NCBI GenBank assembly: GCA_029941175.1
Contig: JAPYRM010000038.1
Coordinates: 1 to 7,749, forward strand
Direction: 5' to 3'
Source: Halobacteriales archaeon
GTDB lineage: Archaea; Halobacteriota; Halobacteria; Halobacteriales; Hikarchaeaceae
Length of the DNA stretch: 7,749 nucleotides
Of the stretch, positions 1 through 5,544 are shown piece by piece (within the stretch, counting starts at the first letter, position 1; each line of letters begins with the position of its first letter). The notes under the pieces are model-generated. The model was not told the DNA's origin, searched no databases, and saw nothing but the letters and a program-made list of their open reading frames with translations. The translations under genes were made by a program, and so were the position numbers.

Positions 1-2
1 CT

Positions 3-200
3 CCAGATCTCCGCATAAAAGCAGATGCTGCACCTGGTTTAATCTCTGAAACTTGGTTCCTGGCTGAATCTACAGGAACGTATGATTCCGCTTGCTATGA
101 GCTTTGCGGGGCTGGCCATTCTTACATGAAGGCAGACATAATAATACTAGAAAATTCGGAATTCGAACAGTGGAATAAAACTAAAAATAAAGGTAGTTAA
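3..200 (+). CDS. coxB: Cytochrome c oxidase subunit II, C-terminal end only (5' part lies outside the window)
   Basis: This open frame enters from the left edge and gives 65 residues before TAA at 198-200. It is the end of the cupredoxin domain of subunit II, which sits outside the membrane and receives electrons at the binuclear CuA centre. The frame reads PDLRIKADAAPG, then SETWF, then the CuA loop CYELCGAGHSYM at 93-128. In that loop the two Cys, the Glu, the His and the Met occupy the standard C-x-E-x-C-x3-H-x2-M ligand positions; the remaining His ligand would be upstream of the window. An intact CuA site means the enzyme oxidises a soluble or membrane-anchored electron carrier (in archaea of this type probably a halocyanin) and is not a quinol oxidase. 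coxA starts two bases after the stop, so the two are co-transcribed. The two transmembrane helices and the start codon are not visible. Confidence 0.93.
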   Translation, partial: PDLRIKADAAPGLISETWFLAESTGTYDSACYELCGAGHSYMKADIIILENSEFEQWNKTKNKGS

Positions 201-202
201 CT

Positions 203-1861
203 ATGAATAAAATTTTACAAACTGACGGTGGATACTCCGACGAACATGGGCTTCCTCCCATGAGTTCTATCAAACGCTGGTTAGTAACCACAAATCACAA
301 AGATATTGGAATTCTCTACATTATAACTTCTTTATTTTTCCTAGTAATGGGTGGTGTTCTCGCCCTCTTGATACGACTGCAACTCTGGCTCCCCCGCGCC
401 CCTGGGGAGGGACTTCTTTCCCCTTTTGCATACAATCAATCCGTCACTGCGCATGGCCTAATAATGGTATTTTGGTTCCTTTCTCCCTTTGCGTTTGGAT
501 TAGCAAATTATATAGTTCCTTTACAAATAGGTGCAAAGGATCTGGCCTTCCCTCGCCTAAACGCTTTGAGTTATTGGCTTTATTTAATCTCTGGAATTTT
601 ACTTGGAACCTCCTTTTTCCAAGGTGGAACTTTCGATGGAGGGTGGACGGTATATGCACCTCTTAATCTTCCTACATTTACTCCTCAAGTTGGTGCAACG
701 TCTGCAGTCTTAGCACTATTTATCTTTTCAGTTGCTATCACTTCAGGGTCTGTTAATTTCCTTACAACTATCCACCGCATGAGGGCAAAAGGCATGACCT
801 TATTCAACATGCCATTATTCACTTGGACCATACTATTAACGGTATGGATGATGCTATTCGCATTCGCTGCGCTACTCGCAGCTTTAATGATTCTATCTGC
901 TGATAGGATCTTGGGAACAACCTACTTTTCATCTACTGGAACGCAAGGATCTCTCTTATGGACTCATCTATTCTGGTTCTTCGGCCATCCTGAAGTCTAC
1001 ATAGTATTTTTCCCAGCACTCGGTGCAATGGCAGAAATTTTCCAGACTTTCACTGGCAAACGAATTGTTGGAAGAAAATGGTTCATCGCCGCTCTCGTCC
1101 TCGTCACAGTCCAGAGTTTTGTCGTTTGGATGCACCACATGTTTCTCACCGGAATCAACCTTGAGGTAAAAACACTTTTCATGATAACTACCATTGGAAT
1201 CTCGCTTCCCTTCGATTTGATGGTATTTTCTCTCATTTATACTCTTATAAAAGGAAGAATCCAATTCACCACTCCATTCTTATTTGCATTTGGGGGATTG
1301 ATTTTGTTCATTATCGGTGGGATCACTGGGGTCTTTTTAGGTGCTGTAGTACTCGACTACGAACTCCGTGGGACTTATTGGGTAGTCGCACACTTCCATT
1401 ATGTAATGGTTGGCGGTGCGACTGGTCTGGTTGCAGGTATTTACTATTGGTTCCCAAAAATAACCGGCAGGATGTACGATGAATTTTTGGGCAAGGTAAG
1501 TTTCGTATTGTATTTCATTGGTTTCAATCTACTTTATTTCCCATTATTCGTCGCCTGGGAAACCCCCCGTAGAGTTTTTACCTATGCCCCCTCCCTGATA
1601 CCCTGGCACCAAATGGCCACTATAGGCGGATTCATTTTAGCATCTTCGTTTGCTGTGATGCTATACAATTTATATGTAAGTATCTCTCACGGAGAAGAAT
1701 CTGGACCTTCTCCTTGGAAATACGCATCCACACTAGAGTGGGCCCTCCCTTCCCCTCCACCTCTAGAAAACTGGGAAGGAACTCCTACTTACGAAAATGG
1801 AAAACTAGAATTCTTACCGGATAACATAAAAACCGATGGAGGCGAGTCTACTCATGAGTGA
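203..1861 (+). CDS. coxA: Cytochrome c oxidase subunit I (heme-copper oxidase, A1-like)
   Basis: This is the catalytic subunit of the terminal oxidase: it reduces oxygen to water at a heme-CuB site and pumps protons. It has 552 residues, the normal length, with about twelve transmembrane helices. Visible ligands are H84 and H399 for the low-spin heme, H397 for the high-spin heme, and H262, H311 and H312 for CuB. Y266 in GHPEVY is placed for the His-Tyr crosslink. The D-channel is present (D113 and N120 in KDLAFPRLN, E264), which marks it as A1-like. R456-R457 match the propionate-binding arginine pair. Two canonical sites differ: the K-channel Thr and Lys are F337 and M340, and the usual Mg site His-Asp before the TYxVVAHFHY block is R389-G390. 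From memory, haloarchaeal CoxA proteins share the SLPFDLMVF segment, so these changes are probably lineage-wide. The ATG at 203 lies just after the coxB stop, with a weak GGTAG upstream. The 3' end overlaps the next gene. Confidence 0.97.
   Translation: MNKILQTDGGYSDEHGLPPMSSIKRWLVTTNHKDIGILYIITSLFFLVMGGVLALLIRLQLWLPRAPGEGLLSPFAYNQSVTAHGLIMVFWFLSPFAFGLANYIVPLQIGAKDLAFPRLNALSYWLYLISGILLGTSFFQGGTFDGGWTVYAPLNLPTFTPQVGATSAVLALFIFSVAITSGSVNFLTTIHRMRAKGMTLFNMPLFTWTILLTVWMMLFAFAALLAALMILSADRILGTTYFSSTGTQGSLLWTHLFWFFGHPEVYIVFFPALGAMAEIFQTFTGKRIVGRKWFIAALVLVTVQSFVVWMHHMFLTGINLEVKTLFMITTIGISLPFDLMVFSLIYTLIKGRIQFTTPFLFAFGGLILFIIGGITGVFLGAVVLDYELRGTYWVVAHFHYVMVGGATGLVAGIYYWFPKITGRMYDEFLGKVSFVLYFIGFNLLYFPLFVAWETPRRVFTYAPSLIPWHQMATIGGFILASSFAVMLYNLYVSISHGEESGPSPWKYASTLEWALPSPPPLENWEGTPTYENGKLEFLPDNIKTDGGESTHE
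1838..1842 (+). promoter_or_regulatory. Ribosome binding site that decides the subunit III start
   Basis: GGAGG followed by CGA resembles the complement of the archaeal 16S rRNA 3' end. It lies inside coxA, 11 bases before the ATG at 1854. The in-frame ATG at 1836 overlaps this motif and so cannot be served by it, which favours 1854 as the true start. Confidence 0.6.
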
Positions 1862-2642
1862 TGAAACAACAGCCCACCATGTAGAAACACATGCGAGCAT
1901 TTGGCCATTTTGTATATCTATAGGTGTCCTATTCTTCCTCATTGGGATCTCTGGATATACTCAGGGAAATTCTCCATCTCCAATTTACCTCATCTCTTTC
2001 TTAACTGGGCTACTAGTTTTCTCAGTCTCTATGATTGGGTTTGGTGCTCAAAGATTCGAAGGCCCTGAAGGTGGATACGGGGAATCTTGGCCATTCGAAA
2101 ACGTAGAAAATATAAAAACCGGTGTATGGATTTTCTTAGCATCCGATGTAGTTTTATTCGGGGCTTTCATTGGTACCTCCATTTTCATTCGAGTCGCTTA
2201 TGGTTGGACGGACTGGACTCCAGTTCCAGACGATGTTCTCCCCGGTCTGATGAACACTTACTTACTTCTGACCAGCAGTTTTACCGTAATTTTGGCCCTT
2301 GTCGCCGCCGAACGAAAAAATAGGTACGGAGTGGTTATAAGTCTGATTACAACACTGCTCCTTGGGATAGGTTTCTTAGTGAACAAAGGCATTGAATGGA
2401 ATCACCTGTTTCACCATGGTTTGTGGCTTTCGACCAATGTGAGGACTTCTACCTTTTTCCTCACAACCGGCCTTCATGGGGCCCATGTAATTGGTGGTCT
2501 CCTAATTTGCATCTGGCTTATAGGTCGCGCCTGGAACGGTGCATATTTGGAGGATAACCGAGTTATCGAGTACTTTGGCTTATATTGGCATTTTGTTGAT
2601 ATCGTATGGCTATTTCTCTTTCCCCTATTTTATATATTATGA
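1854..2642 (+). CDS. coxC: Cytochrome c oxidase subunit III
   Basis: Subunit III is a seven-helix membrane protein that stabilises the catalytic subunit and supports proton uptake. From ATG 1854 it has 262 residues, the usual size. Family blocks are present in order: KTGVWIFLASDVVLFGAFIG at about 88-107, NTYLLLTSSFTVILA at 134-148, KGIEWNHL at 178-185, GLHGAHVIGG at 206-215 and YWHFVDIVWLFLFP at 244-257. The conserved carboxylate of the helix III motif (Glu in the mitochondrial ISEVLFF block) is Asp here, D98. Start choice: an in-frame ATG at 1836 would add six residues, but it overlaps the GGAGG motif, whereas 1854 sits downstream of it. With that start the gene overlaps the coxA end by eight bases, so translation is probably coupled. 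The next gene, coxD, begins 12 bases after the stop. Confidence 0.94.
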   Translation: MSDETTAHHVETHASIWPFCISIGVLFFLIGISGYTQGNSPSPIYLISFLTGLLVFSVSMIGFGAQRFEGPEGGYGESWPFENVENIKTGVWIFLASDVVLFGAFIGTSIFIRVAYGWTDWTPVPDDVLPGLMNTYLLLTSSFTVILALVAAERKNRYGVVISLITTLLLGIGFLVNKGIEWNHLFHHGLWLSTNVRTSTFFLTTGLHGAHVIGGLLICIWLIGRAWNGAYLEDNRVIEYFGLYWHFVDIVWLFLFPLFYIL

Positions 2643-2644
2643 GG
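2641..2644 (+). promoter_or_regulatory. Ribosome binding site of coxD
   Basis: GAGG, followed after two bases by ATC, matches much of the archaeal anti-SD complement. It overlaps the coxC stop TGA (2640-2642) and ends 10 bases before the ATG at 2655. Confidence 0.45.
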
Positions 2645-2654
2645 CAATCAAAAA

Positions 2655-2924
2655 ATGGTATCACTTAAAACTTACACGATAATATACGCCACACTGTTCA
2701 TTTCTGCAACAATACAAGTCCTCATTGAATCCGCAGGCCTATTAGGGACAATGTATTGGATCGCCTTCTGGACTATCCTCATTTTATCCCTTTTAAAAGC
2801 TATATTGGTTGCAGGGTGGTTCCAACATTTAAGATACGAACCTCCTTCGCTAAGCTATCTGATTCTTATCGGCTTAGGCGCCGCTCTTGCACTCACTCTA
2901 GCAGCCTCTTATTCCATTCAATAA
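2655..2924 (+). CDS. coxD: Cytochrome c oxidase subunit IV, small prokaryotic type
   Basis: This is an 89-residue protein with three predicted transmembrane helices (about 6-25, 34-56 and 66-85). It carries the subunit IV signature KAILVAGWFQHLRYEPPSL at 48-66, which matches the familiar form in which a Lys-containing helix ends in a phenylalanine or tyrosine pair, one residue, His-Leu and a basic residue (H58-L59-R60 here). Prokaryotic subunit IV is a small accessory subunit that packs against subunits I and III and is thought to stabilise the CuB region. It follows coxC at 12 bases with a GAGG motif overlapping the upstream stop, so it is the last gene of the coxBACD operon. A T-run follows seven bases after its stop. 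The family call rests on size, topology, the HLR block and position; the sequence of this subunit is otherwise poorly conserved. Confidence 0.85.
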   Translation: MVSLKTYTIIYATLFISATIQVLIESAGLLGTMYWIAFWTILILSLLKAILVAGWFQHLRYEPPSLSYLILIGLGAALALTLAASYSIQ

Positions 2925-2930
2925 TTTGAA

Positions 2931-2936
2931 TTTTTT
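2931..2936 (+). terminator. Probable oligo-T terminator of the cox operon
   Basis: A run of six T begins seven bases after the coxD stop codon. Archaeal RNA polymerase terminates on such T tracts without needing a hairpin. The next gene has its own TATA-like box 30 bases downstream of the run, which supports a unit boundary here. Short T-runs are common in AT-rich DNA, so this is only moderately supported. Confidence 0.45.
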
Positions 2937-2952
2937 CCAACATCTGTTTAAA

Positions 2953-2988
2953 CTAAACTCGTCGTGCATAAATAGACGTAAAGTTTAG
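2953..2988. repeat. Inverted repeat enclosing the ctaB TATA box
   Basis: CTAAACT at 2953-2959 is the exact reverse complement of AGTTTAG at 2982-2988. Inside these arms CGTC (2960-2963) also pairs with GACG (2975-2978), leaving three unpaired bases on one side and an 11-base centre containing the TATA-like box. It could be an operator bound by a dimeric regulator or a weak RNA hairpin; the first is more likely given its place over the promoter. Chance dyads of this size are not rare in AT-rich DNA. Confidence 0.4.
2967..2974 (+). promoter_or_regulatory. TATA-like box of the ctaB transcript
   Basis: CATAAATA is centred 26 to 27 bases before the GTG start at 2997. This is the distance expected between an archaeal TATA box and the transcription start, so the mRNA would begin at or next to the start codon (leaderless). 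No Shine-Dalgarno motif is seen before the GTG, which agrees. Confidence 0.5.
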
Positions 2989-2996
2989 CTTTACTT

Positions 2997-4271
2997 GTGA
3001 ATGAAAAGGCACCTTCTCTCTCTATTTATCTACTTTCCTTTGTATGCATAGGTGTCTATATATTTTCAATGGCTAAAACCCTAAACCCTCCTCTGCATTT
3101 CTTATCAAATCTATTCTTTGTTTTAACAGGATCTGCGGCAATCATCTCGATTTTTTTACACAGAAATAATTCTAATAGGGTCACAATTTTACTATGGATT
3201 GGGGTCATTTTATATCTAATTTCGAATCTTATTCCCATTCCTTTTGAACCCTTCCTTAATTTAATTATGGATCTTCTAATTTTCACAATTTTCTTCTTGT
3301 CTCTCACTTTCTCTCTTGAGTTTCACACTTCATCTTTCACCATGCCCGATGAACCCCCTGTGCAAAAGTCTCCATCTTTCCTATCTGCACATTCTGCTCA
3401 TTTTTCATATATCTCTAAACACCCTCTATTTGATTATGTCCACTTAACAAAACCCAGATTAATGTGGCTCTTATGTCTAGTTGCATTTGCAGGAATGGCT
3501 GTTAGTGCAAGAGCTTCTTTATCTCTCAATACAGTCGTTCTAACCTTACTAGGAGGAATTCTAGCAATCGGGGCGAGTGGAACTTTCAATCATATTTTTG
3601 AAGCCGATATAGATAGAAATATGAGCAGAACTGCTAATAGGCCACTGGCAACCCAGAGAATATCTACAACGAACGCTTGGTGTTTTGGCATTGCCCTGGG
3701 CGGTACTTCAATTCTTATATTTTTAACACTAAACCTCTTCGCTGCCTTCCTAGCATTATCTGCAATCCTTTTTTATAGTGTGATTTACACTCTCTTACTT
3801 AAACCAAATACTGCGCAAAATACAGTAATCGGAGGAATTGCTGGATCTTTTCCAGTTATTATCGGTTCTGTTGCAGCAACCGCTGCTATCACCACCGATG
3901 CCATCTTACTCGCAATACTAATTTTCTTTTGGACCCCTGCTCATTTTTACAATCTAGCTTTGACCTATAAAAAAGATTTTGAGCAAAGTGGTTTGCCAAT
4001 GTTTCCCGTTGTGCATGGGGATGCAAAAACTAGGAAACATATTTTGTTTTACTTTGGAGCAACTCTCATTTCCGCTCTGTTATTCCTTTCTGTGAGTGGA
4101 CTTTCTTTGTTATTCTTTTCTGTAAATTCTATCTTTTCCATAGTGTTTCTTTGGGCAATAATTCTTTCACATTATCAACCCTCTAGATTGACTTCAATGA
4201 GGGCATTTCACGCATCAAATCTATACCTTGGTGCACTCTTGATATCTATCATTTTGGAAGTTCTATTATGA
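2997..4271 (+). CDS. ctaB: Protoheme IX farnesyltransferase (heme O synthase) with an N-terminal membrane extension
   Basis: This enzyme attaches a farnesyl chain to heme B, giving heme O, the precursor of heme A for the neighbouring oxidase. It is a UbiA-family integral membrane prenyltransferase. The catalytic part spans about 145-424: HLTKPRLMWLL (149-159), the first prenyl-diphosphate motif NHIFEADIDRNMSRT with N198, E202, D204 and D206 plus RPL (215-217), the middle motif LKPNTAQNTVIGG (268-280), and the second site WTPAHFYNLALTYKKDF (312-328) followed by LPMFPVVHGDAKTR. Residues 1-110 form about four extra transmembrane helices joined by a linker (111-144). Ordinary CtaB has about 300 residues; from memory, haloarchaeal forms also carry such an extension. 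The start is GTG at 2997, the first start codon after the in-frame TAA at 2979. It overlaps the next gene by ATGA. Confidence 0.93.
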   Translation: MNEKAPSLSIYLLSFVCIGVYIFSMAKTLNPPLHFLSNLFFVLTGSAAIISIFLHRNNSNRVTILLWIGVILYLISNLIPIPFEPFLNLIMDLLIFTIFFLSLTFSLEFHTSSFTMPDEPPVQKSPSFLSAHSAHFSYISKHPLFDYVHLTKPRLMWLLCLVAFAGMAVSARASLSLNTVVLTLLGGILAIGASGTFNHIFEADIDRNMSRTANRPLATQRISTTNAWCFGIALGGTSILIFLTLNLFAAFLALSAILFYSVIYTLLLKPNTAQNTVIGGIAGSFPVIIGSVAATAAITTDAILLAILIFFWTPAHFYNLALTYKKDFEQSGLPMFPVVHGDAKTRKHILFYFGATLISALLFLSVSGLSLLFFSVNSIFSIVFLWAIILSHYQPSRLTSMRAFHASNLYLGALLISIILEVLL

Positions 4272-4948
4272 CTCTGGTATTGTCTCTTCCCAAGCGCAAC
4301 CTTTTATTATTATTCTTATTCATTTTCATTCTAGAGTTTTCTTTAATAATAGTTTATCTTCTTTATTCAGGAGCCATTCTGACCGATCCTTTGATTCTTC
4401 TTTACCCATTTTTATGGATCAATTCTAGCATCTTCGTTCTCCTCCGAATTCTCCCAACAAACATACCTCTCCCCCGAAAATTACCTGCACTTCTTCTTGG
4501 ATTTTTATATTTTGTGGTACTAGCATATCTCAGTTCTATCTTGGACCCCGGACATATCTTTCATGGCCATACCATCTCTAATCACGATTTCGGCTTAAGA
4601 GTCGCATTTGCATCTATGCCTCCTGGCTGGGCACCCTCCCTATTTTACAGTGGAAATCTAGTTTCTATATATGCACTTTTCTTCGAGTTGATAGGTTATC
4701 TTTCCCTTTCTTATTTATTTTATAGATCTGTCCTTAACTTCGACCGATTTGCACTATCAGGTGCAATAGGTGTCTTTTCTTGCGTAGGATGTACTCTTTG
4801 GCCTCTTGTAGGTACTTATCTAACTAGTATCTCGGGATCTTCTCTTCCTCTCTTTCTGTCAACACATCAATCCTATGGTTTCTCAACATTGATATTTATC
4901 ACTGCACTTTCACTACTTTTCTGGAATCTACCAAAACGCGATTTCTAG
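4268..4948 (+). CDS. Uncharacterised six-helix membrane protein with CVGC motif, paired with ctaB
   Basis: I do not know its function. It has 226 residues with six likely transmembrane helices (about 10-34, 42-60, 72-92, 131-152, 161-184 and 204-221). Basic residues at K9-R10, R60-K71, R153-R160 and the C-terminal PKRDF put both ends in the cytoplasm. The long loop 93-130 would then be outside; it contains H96, H99, H101 and H106 and then PPGWAPSLFY. Helix 5 holds SCVGCTLWPL with C172 and C175, and helix 6 starts with QSYGFSTLIF. From memory, haloarchaea carry a similar unnamed protein beside ctaB (a DUF7546-like family) with the Cys motif and the SYG-ST block. Its ATG lies within the ctaB stop (ATGA), so it is co-transcribed and probably translationally coupled. 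Copper or heme handling for the oxidase is a plausible inference, but nothing here proves it. Confidence 0.85.
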   Translation: MTLVLSLPKRNLLLLFLFIFILEFSLIIVYLLYSGAILTDPLILLYPFLWINSSIFVLLRILPTNIPLPRKLPALLLGFLYFVVLAYLSSILDPGHIFHGHTISNHDFGLRVAFASMPPGWAPSLFYSGNLVSIYALFFELIGYLSLSYLFYRSVLNFDRFALSGAIGVFSCVGCTLWPLVGTYLTSISGSSLPLFLSTHQSYGFSTLIFITALSLLFWNLPKRDF

Positions 4949-5460
4949 ATTTCAATGGGCGTTCCAAATTTATTATAACTAACTATTTCATTTATCTCTT
5001 TTCTTTCTTTTTTCCCTGTAACTTTCTTTATAGGATATCCAAATCCCACCACGGCAGTGAGATGGTATTCTTCTGGGATGTTCAAAGCTAGTTTAGCCCC
5101 CTCTTGGTCTGGTTCCTTTATCGTATACATCCGAGAGCCAACGCCATTTTCCCATCCAACCAATTGCATTTGTGTTATTGACCTCCCTGCATCTATTTCA
5201 TTAAAATTATATTTTGGATCTGTGGTAGTAACTATTGCAAAATTTGCATCTCTCACCCAACCTCCTGTGGGGCTCAAACTAGCGAGACTATCTAATTCTT
5301 CATCCCCTTCAACAAGTATATAGTGCCAATGCTGTAAATTTCTCCCACTTGGGGCAAGCCTGCCCGCTTCAAGAATTTTCTTTTTAGCCGATATTTCCAC
5401 CGATTTTTTTTCAAATTCTCGTATTTCGATTCGTGTTTTAATAATTTCTAATACTCCCAT
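4945..5460 (-). CDS. Small nitroreductase-family flavoprotein
   Basis: This 171-residue cytoplasmic protein belongs to the FMN-dependent nitroreductase fold family, whose members reduce diverse substrates with NAD(P)H; the actual substrate cannot be read from the sequence. The N-terminus has the FMN-phosphate pattern with R10 and R14 (KTRIEIREF), followed by ILEAGRLAPSGRNLQHWHYI at 29-48, where S38, R39, N41 and Q43 lie at the usual FMN-contacting segment. Further on are DAGRSITQMQLVGWENGVGS (90-109) and the C-terminal VVGFGYPIKKV (137-147) with a basic tail. It is on the short side for the family (about 170 to 220). The ATG at 5460 gives the normal N-terminus. The stop TAG at 4945-4947 overlaps the stop of the opposing membrane protein gene. 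It is the one gene here without an obvious oxidase link. Confidence 0.9.
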   Translation of the reverse strand: MGVLEIIKTRIEIREFEKKSVEISAKKKILEAGRLAPSGRNLQHWHYILVEGDEELDSLASLSPTGGWVRDANFAIVTTTDPKYNFNEIDAGRSITQMQLVGWENGVGSRMYTIKEPDQEGAKLALNIPEEYHLTAVVGFGYPIKKVTGKKERKEINEIVSYNKFGTPIEI

Positions 5461-5493
5461 CCACTTCCTATGATCTTTATTTTAATATCTCTT

Positions 5494-5500
5494 CTTATAT
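5494..5500 (-). promoter_or_regulatory. Possible TATA box for the nitroreductase gene
   Basis: Read on the - strand, ATATAAG lies about 37 bases before the ATG at 5460. A transcription start near 5471 would leave a leader of about 11 bases containing AGGAAG (5469-5464), a passable ribosome binding site. The spacing fits, but the 84-base divergent region is AT-rich and other choices exist. Confidence 0.3.
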
Positions 5501-5514
5501 CGCAAATCCTAACT

Positions 5515-5520
5515 CATAAT
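5515..5520 (+). promoter_or_regulatory. Possible TATA box for the ABC transporter pair
   Basis: CATAAT begins exactly 30 bases before the ATG at 5545, the same distance as CATAAATA before the ctaB start. No Shine-Dalgarno motif is present, so a leaderless transcript is plausible. The motif itself is weak. Confidence 0.3.
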
Positions 5521-5544
5521 CCCTCTCCCCTCCGATCAAAACCA

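Noticed and set aside
968..1264. Open frame of 98 codons opposite coxA
   Set aside because: It lies wholly inside a strongly conserved coxA region, has no family-like motifs or start signals, and is a shadow of that gene.
1836..1853. Six-residue longer start for subunit III (ATG 1836)
   Set aside because: This ATG overlaps the GGAGG motif that would serve the ATG at 1854, and the added residues have no family support.
3111..3330. Possible CtaA (heme A synthase) half domain in the ctaB N-terminus
   Set aside because: The four helices lack the conserved His and Glu pattern I would expect for CtaA, so I describe it only as an extension of unknown function.
4986..5013. T-rich tract that could terminate the ctaB transcript
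   Set aside because: It is the antisense of a Lys/Glu-rich part of the nitroreductase (KKERKEINE region), so coding composition explains it; termination there is possible but unsupported.
5470..5544. 25-residue N-terminal extension of the ABC ATPase
   Set aside because: It would add a hydrophobic stretch not seen in such ATPases, uses up nearly all of the divergent promoter region, and the family N-terminus begins at MNVIRAIDVQ from ATG 5545.
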